Assembly (NCBI GenBank): GCA_014651175.1
Contig: BMWJ01000018.1
Location: 1 to 64,000 of the forward strand
DNA length: 64,000 nucleotides
Reading direction: 5' to 3'
Origin: Streptomyces clavifer
GTDB lineage: Bacteria; Actinomycetota; Actinomycetes; Streptomycetales; Streptomycetaceae
Positions within the stretch are counted from its first letter, which is position 1; each line of letters opens with the position of its first letter. A program made the translations under genes and the position numbers. This document shows, piece after piece, positions 52,853 to 61,981 of the stretch. Under the pieces are notes generated by a model that was given only the letters and a program-made list of their open reading frames with translations, made no database searches and had not been told where the DNA came from.

Positions 52853-53713
52853 TCATTGGATGGACCCGTCCATCATGTGCTGGGTGCCGATGGTGGCGAG
52901 CAGGGCGAGTTTACTGTCGGATTCGCTGCCGGGTTCGGCTGTGTACATCAAGATCCGCTGGTCCTGGCGCTGGGTAGTAAGGATGTCGCAGTCCAGGTCA
53001 AGGGTTCCGACCTCGGAACGGACGACCCTCTTGATGGTCGGGCCGTGTTCGGCGATCTCGTGACGCTGCCAGAGTTCGCGGAACCGCGGGCTCGTCTCGT
53101 CCAGCCGTGCGACGAGCTGTCGCAGCTGGGCGTCGTCAGGGTAGCGGCCGGTACTGCGCCGCAGGTCGGCCACCAGGGACGCGTCGAGGGCTTCGGCGCT
53201 GCCGGGGCCGTACAGGTGACAGTCCGAGGTGCCGGTGAAGTGCAACCACAGCAAATTACGGTCGGCTTCCCGCACCTGGGAGGGGTCGCCCGCCAGCGTC
53301 GCCCACAAGCGATTCCAGAGCAGGAGGTTCCACATCGCATCGAAGACGGCCATGGGCCGTTCGCCGGTGCGTTCCACCAGGCGGCGGATACTCGCGGGCA
53401 CCAGTCGGCTGATGCGTCCCCCGTCGGTGGCGTGCCCGGCCAGACGGAACAGGTGCTCCTGTTCGGTGTCGCCGAGCTGCAACGCTTGGGCGAGCGCGGC
53501 GCACACCTGTGCCGAGGGCGCCGAGGCCCGCCCCTGCTCCAGGCGCACGATGTAGTCGACGGAGACACCCGCCAGCACGGCCAGCTCCTCGCGCCGCAGC
53601 CCTTTGGTACGCCGGGCGGTGTTCGCCGGCAGACCCGCCATGTGCGGGGTCAGCCGCTCACGCCACGCCCGCAGGATCGCGGCCAGCTCACCGGAGTCAC
53701 TCATGGATTCCAT
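52853..53713 (-). CDS. XRE-family regulator with MmyB-like sensor domain
   Basis: 286 residues (ATG at 53713; a second ATG at 53701 is possible). The HTH is in the first 80 residues (RRTKGLRREELAVLAGVSVD, YIVRLEQGRASAPSAQV). The rest is the MmyB-like ligand-binding domain (PMAVFDAMWNLLLWNRLWAT, EADRNLLWLHFT, GTLDLDCDILTTQRQDQRIL, YTAEPGSESDSKLALL), thought to bind fatty acids or similar small molecules. It is divergent from the oxidoreductase gene at 53911, a common pairing in Streptomyces, and likely represses it through the dyad between them. It lies intact between pseudogenes. Confidence 0.9.
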   Translation of the reverse strand: MESMSDSGELAAILRAWRERLTPHMAGLPANTARRTKGLRREELAVLAGVSVDYIVRLEQGRASAPSAQVCAALAQALQLGDTEQEHLFRLAGHATDGGRISRLVPASIRRLVERTGERPMAVFDAMWNLLLWNRLWATLAGDPSQVREADRNLLWLHFTGTSDCHLYGPGSAEALDASLVADLRRSTGRYPDDAQLRQLVARLDETSPRFRELWQRHEIAEHGPTIKRVVRSEVGTLDLDCDILTTQRQDQRILMYTAEPGSESDSKLALLATIGTQHMMDGSIQ

Positions 53714-53737
53714 GGTCGCAGCACACGCCGGGAACAG

Positions 53738-53758
53738 CCTGGTACTCCCGTTACCAGG
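53738..53758. promoter_or_regulatory. Operator-like dyad between the MmyB regulator and oxidoreductase genes
   Basis: CCTGGTA (53738-53744) and TACCAGG (53752-53758), perfect 7-base arms separated by 7 bases. It sits 25 bases from the regulator start and about 150 bases from the oxidoreductase start, in the shared divergent promoter. Confidence 0.55.
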
Positions 53759-53910
53759 AAGAAGCGTCTCTGGCCCGGGTCGGCAGTGCGCCGCAGACTG
53801 GCGACCATGGCCATCGCGCTGATCATCGGAGCGCGTTCTTCGACACCGACAGCATCAGCCCCTGGCGGCCGCACTCGCTCCCACCGTTCCTACGAAAAGG
53901 AAACACGTTC

Positions 53911-54771
53911 ATGATCGTCGTCACCGGGGCCACCGGCCGGTTCGGCCGCCAGGTCATCGAGCACCTGCTCCTGCGCGGTGTGCCGGCCGCCCAGGTCGTC
54001 GCAGCCGCCCGCACCCCCGCCAAGGCGGCCGGCCTCGCCGCCCTGGGCGTCGAGGTCCGCACCGCCGACTACGACCGACCCGAGACCCTGTCGGCAGCCT
54101 TCGCGGGAGCCGACAAGGTCCTGCTGGTCTCCTCCACCGGCTCGGACGCCACGCGTGTCGCCCAGCACCGCTCGGCCATCGACGCCGCGGTCACGTCCGG
54201 CGTGGACCTTGTCGCCTACACCTCGGTCACCCGCGCCCCCACCAACCCGATGGGCCTGGCACGAGTGCACCGTGCCACCGAGCAGGCCATCGCCGACGCC
54301 GGCCTGCCCGCCGTCGTGCTGCGCAACGGCTGGTACACCGAGAACCACACCGCCGCCCTGCCCGGGGCCGTCGCGCGCGGCACCCTCACCGGCAGCGCGG
54401 GCGACGGGCGGATCGCCTTTGCGACCCGGGCGGACCTCGCCGAAGCCGCAGCCGCCGTCCTCACCCTCGACGATCAGGCCGGGAAGACCTACGACCTCAC
54501 CGGTGACACCGCCTGGACACTGTCCGAACTCGCAGCCGAGGCCGCGGCACGATCCGGCACGCCTCTCCCCTACGTGGATCTTCCCGCCGAGCAGTACCGG
54601 CAGATCCTCCACCGGGCCGGACTGCCCGAACCTGCCGTCGACCTGATCGTCGACGCCGACGTACAGATCTCCCACGGCGCCTTGGCCCACGTCACCAGCG
54701 ACCTGACCTCCCTCCTGGGCCGGCCCACCACACCGCTGTCTGTCACCGTCGCCCAGACCCTGCGTGCCTGA
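53911..54771 (+). CDS. NmrA/atypical-SDR NAD(P)-binding oxidoreductase (QOR2-like)
   Basis: 286 residues from the ATG at 53911, preceded by AAAAGGAAACACGTTC. The N-terminal Rossmann motif MIVVTGATGRFGRQVIEHLL (GxxGxxG) is typical of NmrA and quinone oxidoreductase 2. KVLLVSSTGSDATRVAQHRS, LRNGWYTENHTAAL and DLTGDTAWTLSELAAEAAAR continue the pattern. It lacks the classical YxxxK triad, as NmrA-type SDRs do. It may reduce quinones or aldehydes, or act as a redox sensor; divergent control by the MmyB regulator is likely. Confidence 0.9.
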   Translation: MIVVTGATGRFGRQVIEHLLLRGVPAAQVVAAARTPAKAAGLAALGVEVRTADYDRPETLSAAFAGADKVLLVSSTGSDATRVAQHRSAIDAAVTSGVDLVAYTSVTRAPTNPMGLARVHRATEQAIADAGLPAVVLRNGWYTENHTAALPGAVARGTLTGSAGDGRIAFATRADLAEAAAAVLTLDDQAGKTYDLTGDTAWTLSELAAEAAARSGTPLPYVDLPAEQYRQILHRAGLPEPAVDLIVDADVQISHGALAHVTSDLTSLLGRPTTPLSVTVAQTLRA

Positions 54772-54827
54772 CCGCCAGGTGTCACGCTGACCGCACCCCA
54801 CGGCCGCCACCGGCGACGCCCTGACAG

Positions 54828-55465
54828 CTACGCGGTAACGCCAGGCCCGGAGAGACGGAGGACTCCCGGCCTCTCCTCCTCGTCGCCCTCGTCGAGTCCG
54901 AGCCCGGCCGCGTCCGGGTCGCGCAACGGGCGCAGGTCGCCGGCGGCCGGGGTGGAGGCGGCGAAGCTGCAGCGGCCGAGCACGTCGAGGTTGCGGTGCT
55001 TGAGGGGGGAGAGGCGGGCAATGTTCCTCGTCCCGGATCTCATGGCCTTCGGCGCGGAGCCGGGTGACGGCGGTGTCCATGTAGCGAGGCCTCCAGAGCA
55101 CGATGGCGTGACCGAACAGGCCGAGCTGATCCTCCAAGCCGTCGCGGTACGCCTGGTGGATGGTGCCGCGTGTGCTGTGGCACACGTCCCGGGCGAGCCT
55201 GTGGCGGGACTCCTGCGCGGTGAGCCGGCGGTTCATCCGCCGGCGGTAGGTGTCGTCGACCGGGTCGACCATCCGCATCAGGTGTTCGGCCCTGGTGATC
55301 CGCCCGAAACCCGGTTGTGGGCGAGCGGCTCCAGCGCCCCGTACGTCCCCGTCCCGACGCCGGGCATGGTGGCCCGCCGAACCGCTGGTCGTCCAGGCCC
55401 TTGAAGCGAGGGCTGAAGTTGCAGCCAAGGATCCTGAAGATCCCGAACGTGATGCCGGAGTTCAT
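54828..55465 (-). pseudogene. Tn3-family transposase remnant (C-terminal part)
   Basis: Three minus-strand frames together give the end of a Tn3 transposase. They are FGIFRILGCNFSPRFKGLDD-QRF near 55460, then RITRAEHLMRMVDPVDDTYR, LARDVCHSTRGTIHQAYRDG and RPRYMDTAVTRLRAEGHEIR, and finally RLSPLKHRNLDVLGRCSFA, stopping at 54828. At least two frameshifts separate the parts, and the N-terminal two thirds are missing. The last Asp/Glu residues of the DDE domain may be in the retained part, but the gene cannot be functional. I found no terminal inverted repeats. Confidence 0.85.
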
Positions 55466-55555
55466 CCGGACAGTTCAAATTGATCTCCTCCGAGGTGTCG
55501 TCAGGCCGTGCGGACCTAGGGTGAGACTTTCGATGAGGTGGCAGGGGGAAGCGTT

Positions 55556-56029
55556 GTGGAGGTCACCGTCCAATGGATAAGGACGTCTTGGACGAAGCAG
55601 TCTCGGGGAGGGGAGGCCGCGACTCGCAGGAACGCCGTCCCGGTCGGCTTTCGGGTCCCGCCCATGACGCCCGGGGTCGCGCACGTGGTGCGTATGCATG
55701 AGCGCGACGGCTTCGACCCTTTCGACGGCCGGGAAGTCCTGCGCAGGGTCGACGTCCAACTCCGCGAGGGAGACGGTCGGTTGCGAGTCCTTCCTCGGGT
55801 CCAGCCCTTCTTCGCCATACCTCCACGGCCCCGACGGCCCCCGGCCGTACGACTTGTTCCCGGGCAGTGGGTCCGCTGGCAGCTCAACTACCGTTTCAGC
55901 AGCGCGGCGGGGGTGCGGGGCTGGTCGTACTGGCTCGATACCTTCAACATCGCTTACGGCCCGGTGGAAGCTGACGCGTTCTTGTCTCCGCCCACCGTGC
56001 TCATGGACGAACGAGGTCCGGTCCGGTAA
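55556..56029 (+). CDS. Hypothetical protein
   Basis: 157 residues from a GTG at 55556, preceded by CAGGGGGAAGCG; an in-frame GTG at 55538 is also possible. It is basic and aromatic, with PVGFRVPPMTPGVAHVVRMH, RLVPGQWVRWQLNYRFSSA and YWLDTFNIAYGP. Codon bias supports translation in the second half. I recognise no family. It lies between two mobile-element pseudogenes and may be passenger DNA of the old element. Confidence 0.5.
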   Translation: MEVTVQWIRTSWTKQSRGGEAATRRNAVPVGFRVPPMTPGVAHVVRMHERDGFDPFDGREVLRRVDVQLREGDGRLRVLPRVQPFFAIPPRPRRPPAVRLVPGQWVRWQLNYRFSSAAGVRGWSYWLDTFNIAYGPVEADAFLSPPTVLMDERGPVR

Positions 56030-56044
56030 CTCGCCAGGCAGTGG

Positions 56045-56500
56045 TCACGCGCGGAAGCTGTCGGCACTCGCCTCGGAGCGGGCGGGTTGCCCGAGTTCTA
56101 CGAGAAGCTCGTCGATCCGGTCGCTGGTGCATCGATGTCGTTCGACTCCGCGGTCCCAACTGCGTGGGGCGGCGTCGGTAGCGAGTGTCTGCTCGACTTC
56201 ACGTAGGGCCCGCAGACGCAATACGTACTCGGGTGTGGTGACGAACGTTGCGCAGGTCAGGTAGAGGTCGCACTCGCAGGAGCCTTCGGCGGGGTGACGC
56301 AGGCAGCGGCCGAGTTCGAGCTCGGTCTTGAGGAAGTTCGTCGTGAGCCGGTCGACCGCGGTGTCCGGCAGTGAGCTGTTGCGCAGTTCGTCGGCGGCCG
56401 GCCCGGCGATCGTGGCGCCGGGGCCGAGCACGGCCCTGTGGTCGCGCAGTACTTCCTGCTCGCTGATCTGCGCATGTCCGGGCCGGGGTCGGTGCAGCCC
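56045..56500 (-). pseudogene. C-terminal fragment of a tyrosine recombinase (Tn554/XerD-like)
   Basis: The frame ending at 56045 reads LPDTAVDRLTTNFLKTELEL, GRCLRHPAEGSCECDLYLTC, ATFVTTPEYVLRLRALREVE and RCTSDRIDELLVELG. A Cys-rich C-terminal tail of this kind (CxxP...CxCxxC...F-TTPEY) is typical of large tyrosine integrases of the Tn554 group. The catalytic Arg/His/Tyr region upstream is absent or scrambled; beyond 56500 the frame has no such character. It is therefore a fragment. Homology is judged by eye. Confidence 0.65.
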
Positions 56501-57634
56501 ATTCCGTAACGGTGGAGACACGGGTTCGGAACAGGCAGTCCATACGCTGCGCGAACAGGTGCTTCCGGGCATCCTCACCGGACTCGGGGTCCACTCCGGT
56601 CGGGGGAGCGCGTTCACGCGATGGCGCGTCCTTCTGCGGAGCCCGCGTCGACGCAGATGCGGTCGGCCACCCCCTGTCGGCCCTGGGGCGTTCGAACGGT
56701 CCCATCGGATCGGAGTGGAGGTTCGGCCGGGCTGACACGTACCGCGGCACCTCCTCCGGGGCCGGATCCGGGCACGTCCCCGGTCGCGCGGGTCATGGGC
56801 GCCTCTCCGTCCTGACGGCTGCTCGGGCTCGCCGGGGGGCGGGGCCGGCCGATGGGACGAGGTGTGGGATGCACGGATCGTCATGGATGAACTACTGCGG
56901 GATCAAGTGGAGTTGAACGTTGATGGACCGGCGTGTGCTGCTTGAAACGGCACTCCCGAAAAGCGACCATGGTGGTCTGCGCTACCTGTGGCAGGCGGTG
57001 GGGGCCGTGTAGGGTAAAGAGGTGCATTCCTGTGCGGGGGGGACCTGTGTACACGTTCACGGAAATAACGGGTGACTTGACGAGGGTGCCCGCGCTCCAA
57101 CTCCCTAGCCGCATGTCCGGGGCGGCGCACGGCCCTCGGTCGGTGTGTTGTGCTCCCCGTGTGGACGCGGACCGGCGCACCGTCGTCGAGTCGGCGCCCG
57201 GAGCCCGTCCTGCCGAGGGTGTCCGTCGTACTTCCGGAGCGCGACCGGGGCACACCGGTACGCCGGCCAACGGGGGATCGGCCGGATCGACGCTGCTGCC
57301 GCGCCTCCGGGCCCCCGGGCCGCACCGCGGAGCGACGAGGCCCGTCGCCCGTGACTGTCGACGCGCGTCGACCCCTCGCGTTCTCCGGTTCTAGGTTCCC
57401 GCCGCCCACGTAACCGAACCCGGTCCGGCCACCTGTGTCCCGCTGTGCGACCGCAAGCCGTCGTCTTTTTCGGCCTGCCCGGACGTGTCCGAATTCCGGA
57501 CGCCGGATGTCGCAGCTCTCTGACCCGCACATGCAATTCGCGAACCCGAACGGCATGCCACGACCGAGCCTCGAGAGCGTGAGGGCTCGGAAAGAGCGGT
57601 TACTCCATACGTAACATCGAGCGGAGTTGTCTGG
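56501..57634. other. Degraded, gene-poor region upstream of the SARP gene
   Basis: 1.1 kb with many open frames of random character and no recognisable protein. It looks like decayed mobile DNA. The last 250 bases should hold the promoter of the SARP gene; I could not identify its boxes. Confidence 0.45.
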
Positions 57635-59593
57635 ATGTCACATACAGCGAGCAGCACCCTTTCCGTACAACTGCTGGGCACCCTCCGGGTGTGGTCCCAC
57701 GATGAGGAGATCCTCATCGGCCCGCCCAAGCAACGAGCGTTACTCGCGTTACTCGCCATCCGTCTCGGGGTGGTGGTGCGGCGCGAGCAGATCGTCGACG
57801 CGCTGTGGGGACCGGAACCCCCTGCCACCGCCGCCAATGGAGTGCACACCTATGTGGCCGGGCTGCGCCGGGCGCTGGATCCCGTGCGGGCCGGCAGGGG
57901 CTCGGGGGAAGTGCTGGTCACCCGGTCGGACGGCTATGAGTTACGCCTGCCCGTCGAAGCCGTGGACGCCGCCCTCTTCGTGCGCCAGCGCGAGGAGGCC
58001 CGCCGGATGGCGGCCGCCGGCCGGCCCGAGGCCGCGTTCGAGCGGCTGGGGGCGGCACTGGGACTGTGGCACGGGGAAGCGCTCGCAGGGGTGCCGGGGC
58101 CGTTCGCCGCCATGGAGCGCGTCAGGCTGCGCGAGATGCGGTTCGCCGCCGTGGAGGAGTGGATCGGCGGCATGATCGCCGCAGGGGGGAGCGAAGAGGC
58201 GGTCGTCGTGCTGAACGAGGCGATCGTGCAGGAACCCCTCCGCGAGAAGCTCCGGTACCTGCTGATGCTGGCCCTCTCCCGCTGCGGCCGGCAGGCGCAC
58301 GCCCTCCAGGCCTACAGCGAGACCCGCACCTATCTCGACGAGGAGCTGGGCATCGAACCGGGCGTCGAACTGCGCAATCTGCATGCCCGGATCCTCGCCG
58401 GCACGGTCGAGGGATCCCGGCCCCCGCGAAGCCCGCAGCGGGAAACCGTACCCGCGCAGGCCGAGCGGCGGTCCACGGCTCCGACGGCGGCGGCCTACCT
58501 GCCGAGCCACCTGCCCTCGCGCGCCAACGTCTTCGTCGGCCGGAGCGCCGAACTGCGCAAGGTGCGGGAGATGCTGACCCGGGAGAGTCCCGAACGCGGC
58601 CGGGCGACCCCGATCCTGGCCATCGACGGAGCCCCCGGTGTCGGCAAGAGCGCCCTCGCCCTGGAGCTGGCCCACGAGTCGCTGGACCGCTTCCCCGACG
58701 GTCACCTCTACGCGGACCTCGGGGGGACCAGCGACCATCCGCTGAGCGCCTTCGACGTCCTGGCACAGCTCCTGCGGAACCTCGGTATCCAGCGGGCGTC
58801 CCTGCCCACGGATCTCGACGGCCGGGTGATGCTCTACCGCAGCCTGTTGCACGGCAAGAAGATGCTTGTCGTACTGGACAATGCCCTGGGCGCTGATCAG
58901 TTACGGCCATTGATACCTCAGGGGTCGGCCTGTCTGATCGTCACCAGCCGCCAGCCGCAGCGCGGACTGGTGGTCCGGTACGGCGCCCATCGGATCGGCT
59001 TGAAACCCCTGGACCGGGAGACCGCCACCGCGCTCCTCCTCGCACTCACCGGGGCCGAGCAGGGAACGGACCGGCGGTCGGCCGTGTCCCGGCTCGCCGA
59101 GCTGTGCGGCGGCCTTCCGCTGGCCATCAGGATCACAGCCGGAAGACTGCTCGGGGATCCGTACGCGAGCCCGGAGCGACTCGCCGCGCTGTACGAGGAC
59201 CCGCTCACCCGGCTGGAGCTGCTGGCGGTCGAGGGTGACGACGACATGAGCATCCGCTCGGTGATCACGGTCAGTTACCGCCATCTGTCGGAGGAAACCG
59301 CCCGGCTCTTCCGGATGCTGTGCAGGACAGGCCTGGAAGAGGTCGGTCCGATGTCTCCGGTCCAGCTCATGGGCATCACCCCCGCCGCGGCCGCGAGTCA
59401 TCTCGAATCACTCACGGACCACGGCCTGCTGGAGCAGACCGGGCCCGAGGAGTACCGGCTGAACGACCTGGTCCGCATCTACGGGGCCGGCCTGGCCGAG
59501 GTGCGGCCGCAGGCGATTCCGCTGCACACCCCACGGAAACTGGCGATCACTCAGGACCCGGACGGGCGTCGAATCGGCGGGCGTGTGAGCTAG
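57635..59593 (+). CDS. SARP/AfsR-type transcriptional regulator with NB-ARC ATPase domain
   Basis: 652 residues from the ATG at 57635, preceded by GCGGAGTTGTCTGG. An OmpR-like winged helix (about 8-105, LSVQLLGTLRVWSHDEEILI, ANGVHTYVAGLRRALDP) is followed by the BTAD domain (about 110-255, EAVDAALFVRQREEARRMAA, LRYLLMLALSRCGRQAHALQ). An NB-ARC ATPase starts with Walker A AIDGAPGVGKSALALE near 331 and contains KMLVVLDNALGADQL and LCGGLPLAIRITAG. It stops soon after LNDLVRIYG, without the TPR region of AfsR, i.e. the shorter SARP-NB-ARC form. Such proteins activate specialised-metabolite genes. The MFS, TetR and halogenase genes downstream suggest a cluster border. Confidence 0.93.
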   Translation: MSHTASSTLSVQLLGTLRVWSHDEEILIGPPKQRALLALLAIRLGVVVRREQIVDALWGPEPPATAANGVHTYVAGLRRALDPVRAGRGSGEVLVTRSDGYELRLPVEAVDAALFVRQREEARRMAAAGRPEAAFERLGAALGLWHGEALAGVPGPFAAMERVRLREMRFAAVEEWIGGMIAAGGSEEAVVVLNEAIVQEPLREKLRYLLMLALSRCGRQAHALQAYSETRTYLDEELGIEPGVELRNLHARILAGTVEGSRPPRSPQRETVPAQAERRSTAPTAAAYLPSHLPSRANVFVGRSAELRKVREMLTRESPERGRATPILAIDGAPGVGKSALALELAHESLDRFPDGHLYADLGGTSDHPLSAFDVLAQLLRNLGIQRASLPTDLDGRVMLYRSLLHGKKMLVVLDNALGADQLRPLIPQGSACLIVTSRQPQRGLVVRYGAHRIGLKPLDRETATALLLALTGAEQGTDRRSAVSRLAELCGGLPLAIRITAGRLLGDPYASPERLAALYEDPLTRLELLAVEGDDDMSIRSVITVSYRHLSEETARLFRMLCRTGLEEVGPMSPVQLMGITPAAAASHLESLTDHGLLEQTGPEEYRLNDLVRIYGAGLAEVRPQAIPLHTPRKLAITQDPDGRRIGGRVS

Positions 59594-59684
59594 CGGAGCG
59601 CCGGGGTGGCCCGCGGTTCGTCGAGATGGCTGAATGCAGACCCCTCAACGCGGAGTAGGGGGTGCAGGGCCGGTGCGGCCATGC

Positions 59685-59711
59685 TTTGATACGGGACAGT
59701 CTCGTATCAAA
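59685..59711 (+). promoter_or_regulatory. TetR-type operator ahead of the MFS exporter
   Basis: Perfect 9-base arms TTTGATACG (59685-59693) and CGTATCAAA (59703-59711) with 9 bases between, ending 19 bases before the MFS start. Its place over the promoter suggests control by the TetR protein encoded after the exporter. Confidence 0.7.
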
Positions 59712-59730
59712 ACTCTTCAAGGAGAGCACT

Positions 59731-61293
59731 GTGTCCGGTCCCGCAGTCTGGAGCAGCCCGAAACGATGGTGGGCGCTCGCCGTCCTCGTCATCTGCGTCC
59801 TGGTCAATGGCCTCGACGCGACGATCCTCTATGTGGCGATGCCGGAGCTCGTAGAGGCCCTGGATGCCACGAACTCCGACCTGCAGTGGTTCCACAACGC
59901 CTACCTGCTGGTCTTCGCGAGCCTGATGCTGCCCTTCGGCGTGTTCGCGGACCGGATCGGCCGCAAGCGCCTGTTGATCGCGGGCCTGGCGGTCTTCGGA
60001 CTCGCTTCCGCCTACGCCATGTACGTCGACACCTCCGGGGAGTTGATCCTCGGCCGCGCGCTGATGGGCCTGGGCGCGGCCATCGTCACTCCGGTGTCGC
60101 TCGCCATGCTGCCCGTGCTCTTCGCTCCGAAGGAGCGGGCGCGGGCCCTGGCCATCTGGTCGGCCGGTGTGGCCCTCGGGCTGCCGATCGGCCCGCTGGC
60201 GGGTGGCTGGCTGCTGGAGCACTTCTGGTGGGGTTCCGTCTTCCTCATCAACATCCCGATCCTCCTCGTGGCCATGGTCGCGGGCCTGCTGCTCTTCCCC
60301 GAGCACACGGGGAAGCGCGAGCACGCCTTCGACTGGCAGGGTGCCGTGCTGTCCGTCCTCGGTCTGGGATCGCTCACCTTCGCCCTGACCCGGGCGCCGG
60401 AGGAAGGCTGGCTGAGCACCGAGACACTGGGCGGCTCCGCGGCCGGACTCGTGCTCCTCCTCCTCTTCGTCCTGCGGGAGCGGACCACCCCCCACCCGCT
60501 CCTGGACGTGCTGGCCTTCCGTAACCGGTACTTCGGCGCCGCCGTGGTCGCCCTGCTCTTCGTCCACTTCGCCATGACGGGCTTCCTGTTCATGCTCAGC
60601 CCGTACCTCCAGGCCGTGCTGGGCAACTCCTCCCTCGGGACCGGCGTCCGGATGCTGCCCGTGGTCATGGCCGTGATGGTGGGTGCGGGCACCGCCGAGC
60701 GACTGGCTCCGCGGGTGGGGCCACGTGGCCCGGTGACGGCGGGGCTGCTCCTGATGTCCGGCGGTCTGCTGCTCTTCACGACGACGAAGGTCGACTCCAG
60801 CGACACGCAGGTGGCCCTCTGCCAGATCATGCTCGGCATCGGCATCGGTCTGACCCTGGCCATCGCGATGCACACCGCACTCGCCACCGTTCCCGACGGG
60901 AAGTCGGGCGAAGCCTCCGGTTCGACCAGCGCCTTCCGGCAGGTCGGTGGCGTCATCGGGGTCGCGGTCCTCGGCAGCGTGCTGGGAACCGCGTACCGCG
61001 ACGAGATGGACTCCGCGACGAGGGGCCTTCCCGCGGAGGCGGCGGAGGCGGCGGGCGACACGGTCGGAGCGGCGCTGCGTGTCGCTCAGCAGCTCGGTCC
61101 GAAGGGCGGGGAGCTCGCCGCGGCGGCACGTCAGGCGTACGTGGACAGCATGGACCTCGCGCTGATCGGCGGCTCCGTGGTACTCCTCGCCCTTGCCGCG
61201 GTGGTGTTCGTCTGGATGCCGTCGAAGTCCGTCCCGCACGCGTCCACCGGGGTCGGGACCGAACCCGTCCGGTCTGCGCCCGAGCGCGTATGA
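59731..61293 (+). CDS. DHA2-family MFS drug exporter (EmrB/QacA type)
   Basis: 520 residues from the GTG at 59731, preceded by CAAGGAGAGCACT. About 14 membrane segments are visible. The loop 2-3 motif GVFADRIGRKRLLI and the DHA2 motif in helix 5 (WSAGVALGLPIGPLAGGWLL) are intact. The N-terminal segment has VLVNGLDATILYVAMPELVE, where the Asp in the first helix is typical. It exports drugs or metabolites by proton antiport. With the TetR gene 61 bases downstream and the operator upstream it forms a classic regulated efflux pair, and with the SARP and halogenase genes it may provide self-resistance. Confidence 0.92.
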   Translation: MSGPAVWSSPKRWWALAVLVICVLVNGLDATILYVAMPELVEALDATNSDLQWFHNAYLLVFASLMLPFGVFADRIGRKRLLIAGLAVFGLASAYAMYVDTSGELILGRALMGLGAAIVTPVSLAMLPVLFAPKERARALAIWSAGVALGLPIGPLAGGWLLEHFWWGSVFLINIPILLVAMVAGLLLFPEHTGKREHAFDWQGAVLSVLGLGSLTFALTRAPEEGWLSTETLGGSAAGLVLLLLFVLRERTTPHPLLDVLAFRNRYFGAAVVALLFVHFAMTGFLFMLSPYLQAVLGNSSLGTGVRMLPVVMAVMVGAGTAERLAPRVGPRGPVTAGLLLMSGGLLLFTTTKVDSSDTQVALCQIMLGIGIGLTLAIAMHTALATVPDGKSGEASGSTSAFRQVGGVIGVAVLGSVLGTAYRDEMDSATRGLPAEAAEAAGDTVGAALRVAQQLGPKGGELAAAARQAYVDSMDLALIGGSVVLLALAAVVFVWMPSKSVPHASTGVGTEPVRSAPERV

Positions 61294-61354
61294 TGAGGGT
61301 TTCGTGGCGTACTGGGACCATGTCGACGCGCATACGGAGGGGCTGACGGTATAG

Positions 61355-61981
61355 ATGCAAGACACCCGTGAAGGTCGACAGGCCGGTCCCCGACGAGTGG
61401 GACGCCCGCGCAACCGGCAGGCGGACTCCGCGATCCTCAAGGCAACGGTCACGCTGCTCGGAGAGACCGGATTCCAGGGCCTGACGATGGAACAGGTGGC
61501 CCGGCGGGCCGGCGTCGGCCGGGCGACCGTGTACCGGCGCTGGAAGTCGAAGGAAGAGATGATCATCAACGCGCTCGACACGTTGATGGCCGACTTCGAC
61601 GTCGCGGAGACCGGCGACCTTCACGAGGACCTGTTCGCCATGACCTGCTGGCTCCGGACCGGGCTGCTGACGGCTCCCGAGGGGCGTCTGCTGCCGCACC
61701 TCGCGGCCCAGGCCGTCAGCGACCCGAACTTCCCGTCCAGTCACATGGAATCGTGGGTCTGCCCGTGGCGCGACGCCGTGAAGGCGGTCCTGATCCGTGG
61801 CCGTGAAGAAGGTTCGGTGCGGCAGGACGTCAACATCACCGGGGTGGTGGACATGCTGGGCGGGGTCGTGATCCTGCGGCTCTTCCTGGGCCAGGGCCGG
61901 CCCCTCGAGGACGACCAGATCCGGGACATGATCGACGGCGTGCTCAACGGGGCCCTGGTGCGCGACAGCTCCGCCGCCTGA
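61355..61981 (+). CDS. TetR/AcrR-family regulator next to the exporter
   Basis: 208 residues. The HTH is clear (GRPRNRQADSAILKATVTLL, QGLTMEQVARRAGVGRATVY, RRWKSKEEMI). The C-terminal domain (ETGDLHEDLFAMTCWLRTGL, LLPHLAAQAVSDPNFPS, VDMLGGVVILRLFLGQG) fits the TetR_C_16-like group linked to efflux. It follows the MFS gene on the same strand and is likely co-transcribed. The palindrome at 59685-59711 is its probable operator, with the exported compound as inducer (inference). Confidence 0.92.
   Translation: MQDTREGRQAGPRRVGRPRNRQADSAILKATVTLLGETGFQGLTMEQVARRAGVGRATVYRRWKSKEEMIINALDTLMADFDVAETGDLHEDLFAMTCWLRTGLLTAPEGRLLPHLAAQAVSDPNFPSSHMESWVCPWRDAVKAVLIRGREEGSVRQDVNITGVVDMLGGVVILRLFLGQGRPLEDDQIRDMIDGVLNGALVRDSSAA

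Noticed and set aside
53890-55428. A 512-codon minus-strand frame over the NmrA-type gene
   Set aside because: Only its first part has meaning, as Tn3 transposase remnant; the rest is a shadow of the plus-strand oxidoreductase.
59707-61581. A 624-codon minus-strand frame opposite the MFS exporter
   Set aside because: It is hydrophilic, His/Gln/Arg-rich shadow translation of a membrane-protein gene.
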